This document shows, one piece after another, positions 1-6,319 of a stretch of 46,330 bases of DNA. The position numbers were made by a program, and so were the translations under genes. This DNA is from Chitinophagales bacterium. GTDB taxonomy: Bacteria > Bacteroidota > Bacteroidia > Chitinophagales > Chitinophagaceae. The DNA is taken from assembly GCA_030832085.1 (NCBI GenBank), contig JAURJU010000017.1:1-46330 (forward strand), given 5' to 3'. Within the stretch, counting starts at the first letter, position 1, and the number at the start of each line of letters is the position of its first letter. The notes under the pieces were generated by a model. The model saw only the letters and a program-made list of their open reading frames with translations, ran no database searches and was not told where the DNA came from.

Positions 1-1275
1 ATCAGCGGGTGAGATTTCTTTTCCATTGATGATAATCCGTGGAGTCTTGGAGCCATCTGTACCACCCCGCAAACGAATGGGTAGCTCGTCTGATGTAGTT
101 ATAAACGTAGTTCCTACAGGCATGCTGTCTGCGGAAATGAACATGATTTTTTTCTCAGTGTACAAAGGTGACCCTTTTACTGAGACCTTATTATTTTCAG
201 GACCGGCCAACTCATTCAAGGGCAGTTTGAACAATTCTTTTTTTGACTTGATGTCTTTAAAAGAAGCCATCTCACCGTCGATATCGATTTGAAAACTTCC
301 TCTGATTTGTCCAGTTTTTGGATCGCGGTACTTTGCCGGAACCGTATCCAGCTTGCTTGCCGCAATGGCTGTTTCGTCCATTTTACTGTTCGGATTTTCC
401 GACAACGATTCTTTAATGGTAAACGATAAAAGAACCAAAACTCCAATGGCTATGGGCAGAATCAACAAGCGTCTGGCGTAGCTGTAACTTACTTTTTTTG
501 AAGATGTCAACATAATAATGCGTCTTTTGATGGATGAATAAAAAAATGATTGTCCTACTGATAAACTGTTTGAATGATAATGTGCTTTCAATAACATTTC
601 CGCCAACACAGCGGCATCGTCGCCTGCAACTGCTTCTTCATCGGCAATGAATTCATGCACCACTTCCAATTCTTTCCTGATGAGCCAAAAAAATGGATTC
701 ATCCAAAAAAGATAGGTAGTAAAAGCAACCAATAGTTTGTCGTAAGTATGATACTGTTCTATATGGGTTAATTCATGTTTTAGCATGCGCTGCCCGGTCT
801 CATCATGAACAGGAAGATTTCTCCTCCAGAATAGATTTCTGAAAAAGGAGAATGGCGCCTCGTCCAAAGCTGTTTCAATAAAATCGAAACGCTCCATCAC
901 GGTAACTTTTCCTTTTGATTTAAGCCGGTATACTTTTATTACACCCACCCCAAACAGGACAACAAGACCTACAGAAACCAATGAAAGCGATAACATAAGC
1001 ACTTGATCCCAAGTCAAACCCTGATTATCTTGAATAACTCCTTCAGACTGGTAAATGTATTGCACAACCTCTTGAACAGGTGCTGAATCAGGTGTAGATA
1101 AAGTGAACCACTGTAAATCAAGCAAAGGCAAGGCCAGACTTAACAATACAGTGCCCACCAGGTAAAAGCGGTTGTAATAATGAAACCTTGTATTGCGTAA
1201 ACCAATCCAGTAATATCCGAGCAAAATTCCTGATACCAGGACCGCTTTCAGGATGTAAATGAATAGATATTGCAT
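1..1275 (-). CDS. BlaR1/MecR1-type M56 membrane metallopeptidase (3' end outside window)
   Basis: The frame is open from the ATG at 1275 to the window edge, giving 425 codons of an incomplete protein. It begins with hydrophobic helices, then carries the M56 zinc site HELTH at residues 167-171, followed by EQYHTYDKLL and a further membrane segment near SYARRLLILPIAIGVLVLL. The stretch EAPFSFFRNLFWRR before the zinc site is typical of Bacteroidota BlaR1-like proteins. Family knowledge: such proteins sense an envelope or antibiotic signal and trigger proteolysis of the partner BlaI repressor. The gene starts 4 bases after the blaI stop, so the two form an operon. Past the peptidase region the visible chain continues as an extracytoplasmic domain ending KTPRIIINGKEISPAD. 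The ligand is unknown, and no beta-lactamase gene is visible next to the pair. Confidence 0.88.
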   Translation of the reverse strand, partial: MQYLFIYILKAVLVSGILLGYYWIGLRNTRFHYYNRFYLVGTVLLSLALPLLDLQWFTLSTPDSAPVQEVVQYIYQSEGVIQDNQGLTWDQVLMLSLSLVSVGLVVLFGVGVIKVYRLKSKGKVTVMERFDFIETALDEAPFSFFRNLFWRRNLPVHDETGQRMLKHELTHIEQYHTYDKLLVAFTTYLFWMNPFFWLIRKELEVVHEFIADEEAVAGDDAAVLAEMLLKAHYHSNSLSVGQSFFYSSIKRRIIMLTSSKKVSYSYARRLLILPIAIGVLVLLSFTIKESLSENPNSKMDETAIAASKLDTVPAKYRDPKTGQIRGSFQIDIDGEMASFKDIKSKKELFKLPLNELAGPENNKVSVKGSPLYTEKKIMFISADSMPVGTTFITTSDELPIRLRGGTDGSKTPRIIINGKEISPAD

Positions 1276-1279
1276 GGTA

Positions 1280-1645
1280 TTATTTTTTCTTTTTGATCTG
1301 TTTCAACAATAGCTCAAGATCTTCCACAGAGAGCTTTTTCTTGTCAACGAGAAAGGAAACCACTTCCTTATAGGATCCTTCAAAATATCCCTTGGCAATC
1401 CCAGCGATGGAGCCTGAGGTGTACTCATCTTTCGATAACAATGGATGATAAAAATTATAGCGGTTAGGGGTTTTAATGCCCACCACTTCTTTCTCCACCA
1501 TGATTTTAAGCAGGGTTGCAACTGTATTGTGGTGAGGCTTTGGCTCGGGCATGGCATCAACAATATCTTTGAGGTAACCACCCTGCCCAAGCCTCCATAT
1601 GGCTTGCATGATTTGCTCTTCGGCCCTGGTCAGCGTCTTGTTCAT
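1280..1645 (-). CDS. BlaI/MecI/CopY-family transcriptional repressor
   Basis: This 121-residue protein has the family layout: an N-terminal winged helix starting LTRAEEQIMQAIW, a recognition region around HHNTVATLLKIMVEKE, a wing at NRYNFYHPLL, and a C-terminal dimerisation helix pair ending in a lysine run. Family knowledge: BlaI dimers bind dyads in their own promoter and are cut when the partner peptidase is activated. The partner BlaR1-like gene follows directly. Two matching dyads lie in the upstream promoter, which supports autorepression. The regulon beyond this operon cannot be seen here. The start at 1645 is the only ATG before the conserved N-terminus. Confidence 0.92.
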   Translation of the reverse strand: MNKTLTRAEEQIMQAIWRLGQGGYLKDIVDAMPEPKPHHNTVATLLKIMVEKEVVGIKTPNRYNFYHPLLSKDEYTSGSIAGIAKGYFEGSYKEVVSFLVDKKKLSVEDLELLLKQIKKKK

Positions 1646-1646
1646 A

Positions 1647-1692
1647 ACTAAATATTTAGTCTAAATTAAAACTAAAGTTTTAGTCTACAAAA
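1647..1692 (-). promoter_or_regulatory. blaI promoter with two dyad operators
   Basis: Two copies of ACTAAA-NN-TTTAGT occur at 1647-1660 (ACTAAATATTTAGT, a perfect palindrome) and 1671-1684 (ACTAAAGTTTTAGT, one mismatched pair), with centres 24 bases apart and both followed by CTA. Read on the minus strand there is a -33-like TTTTG at 1692-1688 and a -7-like TAATTTAG at 1668-1661, 19 bases apart. One dyad therefore lies between the promoter boxes and the other between the -7 box and the blaI start. This is the expected geometry for autorepression by a BlaI dimer. Binding is inferred. Confidence 0.75.
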
Positions 1693-1731
1693 TTTATTTG
1701 CAATTATTTTAGTTGATGGATTGATCTGTTT

Positions 1732-1739
1732 TACCTTCG
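1732..1739 (+). promoter_or_regulatory. pyrD -7 box, 5 bases from ATG
   Basis: TACCTTCG resembles the Bacteroidota -7 consensus TAnnTTTG. Only five bases separate it from the ATG at 1745, so transcription would begin at or next to the start codon. A clear -33 box is not evident. Confidence 0.55.
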
Positions 1740-1744
1740 TCCCG

Positions 1745-2827
1745 ATGTACAGCCTGATCAGAAAGTGTCTTTTTTTCTTTGATGCCGAAAGGGCGCACTA
1801 CCTCTCAATGAATTCCCTGCGTTTCATTTGCAGCATCCCCCCCATCAAAAAGATCATCGGCGCAGCTTTCACGCCCAAGGAAACATCACTTGAAACAAAG
1901 CAGTTTGGCCTTTCTTTCAAAAATCCTGTTGGACTGGGTGCCGGTTTTGATAAAAACGCGGCTTATTTGAGAGAGCTTGAAACACTGGGTTTTGGATTTG
2001 TGGAAATTGGAACTGTTACCCCGCTGCCACAAGCCGGAAATGAAAAACCGCGCCTATTCAGGTTGCCAGCAGACAAAGCCCTCATCAACAGAATGGGGTT
2101 CAACAATGAGGGGGTGAAGGTGATCAGGGAGAGGTTGGAACGATGGAAAGAATATAATAAGGGTAAAGGGATGAGGGATAAGGGACGAGGGACGAGGGAC
2201 GAGGGGAAAATGATTATCGGTGGCAACATTGGCAAGAACAAGGTTACCCCAAATGAGGATGCATGGAAGGATTATGAAATATGTTTCAACGCGTTGTTTG
2301 ATGTGGTGGATTACTTTGTCGTCAACGTAAGTTCGCCAAACACACCCGGGCTAAGGGCTTTGCAAGACAAGGATTCGTTGTTGAAGATTCTTGGCAACCT
2401 TCAGGAGAACAACAGTAAAAGGCCTCAGCCCAAACCCATCCTCCTCAAAATTGCACCTGATCTAACGGATGGTCAACTTCAGGACATTGCAGACCTTGCA
2501 GCAGAAATTAAACTGGATGGAATTGTATCCAGCAATACAACCATTTCAAGAGAAAACCTGTCTGAAGCATCCAAGGACCAAGCTGAAAAATTTGGGATGG
2601 GCGGTTTGAGTGGAAAACCCTTGAAAACTGCATCAGACAATATATTAGAAAAAATCACTCGTCTGACCGATGGGAAAGTGCCCGTTATCGCCAGCGGAGG
2701 AATTTTCACCGGAAAAGACGCAGCAGATAAATTCAATCGGGGGGCAGTATTGGTGCAGGTTTGGACAGGATTCATCTATGAAGGTCCAGGCATCGTAAAA
2801 AAGATTTGTAAAGCAATAAAAGCATAA
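1745..2827 (+). CDS. pyrD: Dihydroorotate dehydrogenase, class 2 (quinone)
   Basis: This 360-residue protein catalyses oxidation of dihydroorotate to orotate in pyrimidine synthesis, using membrane quinone. Class 2 features are the N-terminal membrane-associating helices, NPVGLGAGFDKNA near residue 60, the FMN site GGNIGKNK near 159, the active-site segment NVSSPNTPGLR with the serine pair at 196-197, and VIASGGIF near the C-terminus. I chose ATG 1745 over the upstream TTG at 1721 because homologues start at about this point and a -7 box sits just before it. An insertion of about 14 residues (about 141-154), rich in G, R, D and K, is encoded by heptamer repeats at 2161-2202. It precedes GGNIGKNK, where homologues are shorter. 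The terC gene follows after one base. Confidence 0.95.
   Translation: MYSLIRKCLFFFDAERAHYLSMNSLRFICSIPPIKKIIGAAFTPKETSLETKQFGLSFKNPVGLGAGFDKNAAYLRELETLGFGFVEIGTVTPLPQAGNEKPRLFRLPADKALINRMGFNNEGVKVIRERLERWKEYNKGKGMRDKGRGTRDEGKMIIGGNIGKNKVTPNEDAWKDYEICFNALFDVVDYFVVNVSSPNTPGLRALQDKDSLLKILGNLQENNSKRPQPKPILLKIAPDLTDGQLQDIADLAAEIKLDGIVSSNTTISRENLSEASKDQAEKFGMGGLSGKPLKTASDNILEKITRLTDGKVPVIASGGIFTGKDAADKFNRGAVLVQVWTGFIYEGPGIVKKICKAIKA
2161..2209 (+). repeat. GGGACRA heptamer array inside pyrD
   Basis: Seven units can be read without gaps: GGGTAAA, GGGATGA, GGGATAA, three GGGACGA, and a last GGGGAAA. Removing the first six (42 bases, 14 codons) would join NK directly to GKMIIGG and restore a normal-length PyrD, so the last unit may be native sequence. 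The same unit occurs in the gaps at 6078-6289 and 32336-32623. Confidence 0.85.
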
Positions 2828-2828
2828 T

Positions 2829-3608
2829 ATGAGCAGTTTGTTGACCGTTGATTCGCTGATCAGTCTCATTACCCTTGCACTCCTTGAGATTGTATTGGGC
2901 ATAGACAATGTCATCTTTGTTTCCATCCTCATGGGCAGGTTGAAAAAAGAACAAAAATTAGCGGCCAGAAGGCTTTGGATGATCTTGGGTATTTCCGTGA
3001 GGATTCTTTTGCTGCTCGCATTGGGATGGCTCGTTGCCAATGGCAACAAAGAACTTTTTGGTCTTGACTTCAATGGAAGTCATTATGGTTTCAACCTCAG
3101 GAACATGATTCTATTTGGTGGTGGACTTTTTCTGCTGTACAAAACAGTCAAGGAAATTCATGCAAAACTGGAAGGAGAAGACGAGTTCAGTGCTGATGGA
3201 AAAAAAGAGCAGGCTTCCTTTTTCAGCATTGTTTCCCAAATCATTCTCATCGACATGATTTTTTCTTTTGACAGCATCATCACTGCAGTAGGCATGGCAA
3301 GGCACGTGGAGGTGATGATTGTTGCCGTGATCATTGCCATGATCATCATGTTCTTTTTTTCTGAAAAGATTTCAACCTTCATCCACAAACATCCCACGCT
3401 GAAAATGCTGGCACTTTCATTCCTTTTGATTGTGGGTTTCAGTTTGTTTTTTGAGGGATTGCAGCCGCTTCATGGTAGCCATATCGAAAAGGGATACATC
3501 TACTTTGCCATGGCATTTTCTTTCGGTGTGGAAATGCTGAACATGAGGATGAGGAAAAAAAGAAAGCCGGTGGAGCTGCACGAGCCTGTATTGAAGCCCA
3601 ACAAATAA
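2829..3608 (+). CDS. TerC-family integral membrane protein
   Basis: This 259-residue protein has about seven predicted membrane helices and the two TerC signatures: EIVLGIDNVIF near residue 20 and DMIFSFDSIITAVGM near residue 142. The acidic residues in these helices are thought to bind metal. Family knowledge: TerC/Alx proteins act in manganese export and in metal loading of exported proteins; the exact substrate here is not determinable. The start codon lies one base after the pyrD stop, so the two genes are cotranscribed. The C-terminus is basic (MRMRKKRKP) and presumably cytoplasmic. The stop is one base from that of the convergent rsmE. Confidence 0.9.
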   Translation: MSSLLTVDSLISLITLALLEIVLGIDNVIFVSILMGRLKKEQKLAARRLWMILGISVRILLLLALGWLVANGNKELFGLDFNGSHYGFNLRNMILFGGGLFLLYKTVKEIHAKLEGEDEFSADGKKEQASFFSIVSQIILIDMIFSFDSIITAVGMARHVEVMIVAVIIAMIIMFFFSEKISTFIHKHPTLKMLALSFLLIVGFSLFFEGLQPLHGSHIEKGYIYFAMAFSFGVEMLNMRMRKKRKPVELHEPVLKPNK

Positions 3609-3609
3609 G

Positions 3610-4305
3610 TCAACCCCTCAACAGCACCGATCCCACAATTCCTGCTGTTTCAGTACGCAAGCGGGATTCTCCCAAACTGACGGGCTTAAAATTGTTTTGC
3701 ATTGCAAGGGTCACCTCATTTGCAGTGAAATCACCTTCAGGCCCAATCAATAAAATAGCATCCTCCAACTGTCCTGTCAACTGGGGCTTAAGACCCTCCA
3801 TGCAATGCGCAATGAATTTTGCAGGAGGAAGTTCTACATTGAACAATGCAGAAAATTTAAGTGGTTGATGCAGGATGGGAAAATGAAACTGACCTGACTG
3901 CAAACAGGCACTGACAAGGATTTGCTGAAAACGTTCCTCCCTGAAATGTTGTCGTTCCGTGCGTTCTGCCAACAAAGGAATGATTTCGGTTATGCCGATT
4001 TCTGTTACTTTTTCCAGCATCCATTCAAACCTTGCCGTATTCTTCAACAGTGAAATGCCCAGGAGCATTTTTTTGGGTGGTGCAGGATGAAAAATTTTTT
4101 CTTCAAGCCCAACCATCAATTTTTTCTTGTCTGCTTCAACAATGACAGCCTGGGCTGAACATCCTTTGCCATCGGTCAACAACAACCTGTTTCCAATCTG
4201 CATGCGCAACACAGTTATTGCGTGTTTGCGCACCTCCTCATTGAGAATTACCAATCCCTGCAACGATTGAAGCAATGGATAGTGAAAAAGGGGTAAAGGA
4301 CTCAT
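3610..4305 (-). CDS. rsmE: 16S rRNA (uracil-1498-N3)-methyltransferase RsmE
   Basis: This 231-residue SPOUT-class methyltransferase modifies U1498 in helix 44 of 16S rRNA. An N-terminal PUA-like domain (about 1-70, with HAITVLRMQIGNRLLLTDG) precedes the trefoil-knot domain. The knot carries LEKVTEIGI, then LLIGPEGDFTANEV near residue 190, and the C-terminal LGESRLRTETAGIVGSVLL, which forms the SAM-binding loop. The family's usual EQS segment reads ACLQSGQF here. The gene starts 23 bases after the dnaB stop on the same strand and is probably cotranscribed with it. It converges with terC with one base between the stop codons. Confidence 0.94.
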   Translation of the reverse strand: MSPLPLFHYPLLQSLQGLVILNEEVRKHAITVLRMQIGNRLLLTDGKGCSAQAVIVEADKKKLMVGLEEKIFHPAPPKKMLLGISLLKNTARFEWMLEKVTEIGITEIIPLLAERTERQHFREERFQQILVSACLQSGQFHFPILHQPLKFSALFNVELPPAKFIAHCMEGLKPQLTGQLEDAILLIGPEGDFTANEVTLAMQNNFKPVSLGESRLRTETAGIVGSVLLRG

Positions 4306-4328
4306 GTTCTTTCAGTACTTGCCATTTT

Positions 4329-5894
4329 CTAGAAAGGTGTATCCTCCATGTCCATGTCAGGCCCGTCATTCATCCTGCTGCCTTTCTGTATGTAGAGCTT
4401 GGCGCCGCCACCATCTTCGTTTACAGGCCTCCAGCTGCCACCACTTCCGTCCGCAGGCCTTCCAAATGGATCAAGGCTTTCATGTTCTTCAAACTTTTGA
4501 ATATAGAGTTTGGCCTTGAGCTTGATGTTTTCCAAAGAACCATTGCGGTGCTTTGCAATTTTTACGTAGGTATCCCCCTTGGTATCTTCTCCCATATCAT
4601 TGGTGGTGATGTCGTAATAATCAGGTCGATACAAGAACATGACCATATCAGCATCCTGTTCAATGGCTCCCGATTCACGCAAATCAGAAAGCTGAGGAAC
4701 CTTCTGCCCGTCTTTTCTTTTCTCAACCTCACGGCTCAACTGGCTGAGTGCAATGATGGGAACCTGCAATTCTTTGGCCAACTGTTTGAGGTTTCTTGAA
4801 ATGGTACTGATTTCCTGCTCACGGTTGGAATTCCTGTTGTCGCTGGACCCGCTCATCAACTGCAAATAATCGATGAGGATCAGGCCAACATCATGAAGGC
4901 TTTTCAACCTTCTGCATTTTGCCCTGAGTTCAAAAATGTTCAGTGCAGCGGAGTCATCCACGAATATTTTTGCTTTGGTCAGGGGCTCAATTCCTTTTTT
5001 GTACAACTGCTGCATTTCATGGTCTTCCATGCGGCCCCTTGATATTTTTTCAAGATGGATTTCACTTTCTGCGGAAAGAATCCTTTGAACCAGCTGGCCA
5101 GTGCTCATCTCCAAGCTAAAGAAGGCCACTGCAGTGGGCTTGGTGGGATGCATGGCTGCATTTCTGGCAAGGTTCAGCGCAAAGGCTGTTTTACCCACTG
5201 ATGGACGCGCTGCAAGGATGATCAGGTCTGAACGCTGCCAACCATAGGTGGTCTTGTCGAGTGTAGGAAATCCTGTAGGGACGCCAGTAATGTCCTCATT
5301 TCTGGCCCTCATCTCATCAATCCTGTTCAATGTATCCATCACACTCTTGCCCAGTGTGTCAAATTCTTTTTTAAGCTGATCATTCGCAATGGAAAAAAGT
5401 TTCTGCTCTGCACTGTCCAACAGGTCAAACACATCCGTGGAATCATCGTAGGCATCTGTGATGATTTCAGAACTGATCCTGATCAATTCCCGCTGAATGA
5501 ATTTTTCCTGCACAATGCGGGCATGTGCTTCAATATTGGCTGCGGAAACCACCGCATTGGTGAGTTTTGAAATGAAATAGGGTCCTCCCACAGCATCCAG
5601 CATCTCCATGGTTTTCAACTCCTCTACCACCGTCAACAGATCGATGGGTTTGTTGTCGGTATTCAACCGCACAATGGCGCGAAAAACCGTTTGGTGAGAC
5701 TCCACATAAAAGCATTCCGGCTTGAGGATATTGATAACAACATCAAATGCAGCACGTTCCAGCATCACTGCCCCGAGCACAGCCTCTTCCAACTCACGGG
5801 ATTGTGGAGGTACTTTACCAAGCGTCATTCCATTGAACTCCGGGGCCGTTTTACGCTTGTTTCTCCTGTCCCTGTTTACATTAAATTGATCCAT
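4329..5894 (-). CDS. dnaB: Replicative DNA helicase DnaB
   Basis: This 521-residue hexameric helicase unwinds DNA ahead of the replication fork. The N-terminal primase-interacting domain (about 30-135, beginning PPQSRELEEAVLGAVMLE) is followed by a linker and a RecA-like motor domain. Walker A reads ARPSVGKTA at residues 229-237, Walker B reads LILIDYLQLM near 340, and the C-terminal part shows SDLRESGAIEQDADMVMFLYR. The length is that of an uninterrupted DnaB, with no intein. The first residues are basic (RDRRNKRK), and the C-terminal tail is rich in glycine and acidic residues. The upstream gap carries DnaA-box-like sites and repeats. Confidence 0.97.
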   Translation of the reverse strand: MDQFNVNRDRRNKRKTAPEFNGMTLGKVPPQSRELEEAVLGAVMLERAAFDVVINILKPECFYVESHQTVFRAIVRLNTDNKPIDLLTVVEELKTMEMLDAVGGPYFISKLTNAVVSAANIEAHARIVQEKFIQRELIRISSEIITDAYDDSTDVFDLLDSAEQKLFSIANDQLKKEFDTLGKSVMDTLNRIDEMRARNEDITGVPTGFPTLDKTTYGWQRSDLIILAARPSVGKTAFALNLARNAAMHPTKPTAVAFFSLEMSTGQLVQRILSAESEIHLEKISRGRMEDHEMQQLYKKGIEPLTKAKIFVDDSAALNIFELRAKCRRLKSLHDVGLILIDYLQLMSGSSDNRNSNREQEISTISRNLKQLAKELQVPIIALSQLSREVEKRKDGQKVPQLSDLRESGAIEQDADMVMFLYRPDYYDITTNDMGEDTKGDTYVKIAKHRNGSLENIKLKAKLYIQKFEEHESLDPFGRPADGSGGSWRPVNEDGGGAKLYIQKGSRMNDGPDMDMEDTPF

Positions 5895-6013
5895 TTACTT
5901 CCTTTTCAAATCGTTTTCAATCCCGTTTTCAGCACACAACGGGTCTGGAGAGCGAATATACCAAGGATGCCCCAAGCAACACCCATTTTGAAAAAACATT
6001 AATTGAGAACAGG

Positions 6014-6034
6014 CTATCCACATGACTGTCCACA
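6014..6034 (+). other. Two DnaA-box-like 9-mers upstream of dnaB
   Basis: CTATCCACA (6014-6022) and CTGTCCACA (6026-6034) match the DnaA box TTATCCACA at 8 and 7 of 9 positions, as 12-base-spaced direct repeats. About 14 bases further on there are two related blocks, GTTGTTGACAAGGG and GTTATTAACAAGGG. The dnaB start is 120 bases away. This is suggestive of DnaA-responsive control, but two imperfect boxes are weak evidence. Confidence 0.3.
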
Positions 6035-6077
6035 GAAAAACCAGGGTTGTTGACAAGGGGGATTGGGTTATTAACAA

Positions 6078-6154
6078 GGGATGAGGGGTGAGGGGCAAGG
6101 GACGAGGGACAGGGGACAAGGGACGAGGGACAAGGGTTGAGAGATGAGGGATGA
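6078..6154 (+). repeat. Heptamer array, left arm (11 units)
   Basis: Eleven consecutive 7-base units follow the pattern GGGRYRA: GGGATGA, GGGGTGA, GGGGCAA, GGGACGA, GGGACAG, GGGACAA, GGGACGA, GGGACAA, GGGTTGA, GAGATGA, GGGATGA. The first eight match, in the same order of variants, the reverse complement of the right arm at 6220-6289. The array lies in the 425-base gap between the divergent genes dnaB and pheT. Confidence 0.9.
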
Positions 6155-6219
6155 GCTTGCACGCAGAAGGTTGGGGATTAAGTTGAGAAAATTTTTTCAA
6201 AACCAAACACACACATCAC
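6155..6219. other. Spacer between the heptamer arms
   Basis: These 65 bases separate the inverted arms. They contain an AT-rich stretch around 6185-6202 (GAGAAAATTTTTTCAAAA, itself a partial dyad) and a CA-rich stretch, ACACACACA. I see no gene, no transposase remnant and no clear target-site duplication. Confidence 0.6.
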
Positions 6220-6289
6220 TTGTCCCTCGTCACCTGTCCCTCGTCCCTTGTCACCTGTCCCTTGTCCCTTGCCCCTCATCCCTCACCCC
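6220..6289 (-). repeat. Heptamer array, right arm (10 units, inverted)
   Basis: Ten units read on the plus strand as TTGTCCC, TCGTCAC, CTGTCCC, TCGTCCC, TTGTCAC, CTGTCCC, TTGTCCC, TTGCCCC, TCATCCC, TCACCCC. Reverse-complemented, the first eight units pair with the left arm with 5 differences in 56 bases. The arms could thus form a long hairpin in DNA or RNA. The array ends 17 bases before the pheT -7 box. Confidence 0.9.
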
Positions 6290-6306
6290 TTTTCCTCCTG
6301 AAGTCT

Positions 6307-6314
6307 TATATTTG
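6307..6314 (+). promoter_or_regulatory. pheT -7 box, 5 bases from ATG
   Basis: TATATTTG is an exact match to TAnnTTTG. It is followed by TAGCT and then the ATG at 6320, so the transcript would be leaderless or nearly so. The heptamer array lies just upstream, so any -33 element would fall at its edge. Confidence 0.75.
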
Positions 6315-6319
6315 TAGCT

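Noticed and set aside
2161-2209. Heptamer runs as a CRISPR-like array
   Set aside because: The unit is only 7 bases, there are no spacers, and no cas genes are in the window.
4275-4799. 174-codon plus-strand frame opposite rsmE and dnaB
   Set aside because: It runs antisense to strongly supported genes and resembles no family.
4329-5894. Intein in DnaB
   Set aside because: The protein has the normal length and uninterrupted Walker A and Walker B regions.
5895-6212. Open frames of about 77 to 105 codons on the minus strand upstream of dnaB
   Set aside because: They are produced by the heptamer repeat, which lacks stops, and read SLVPRP-type peptides with no other gene evidence.
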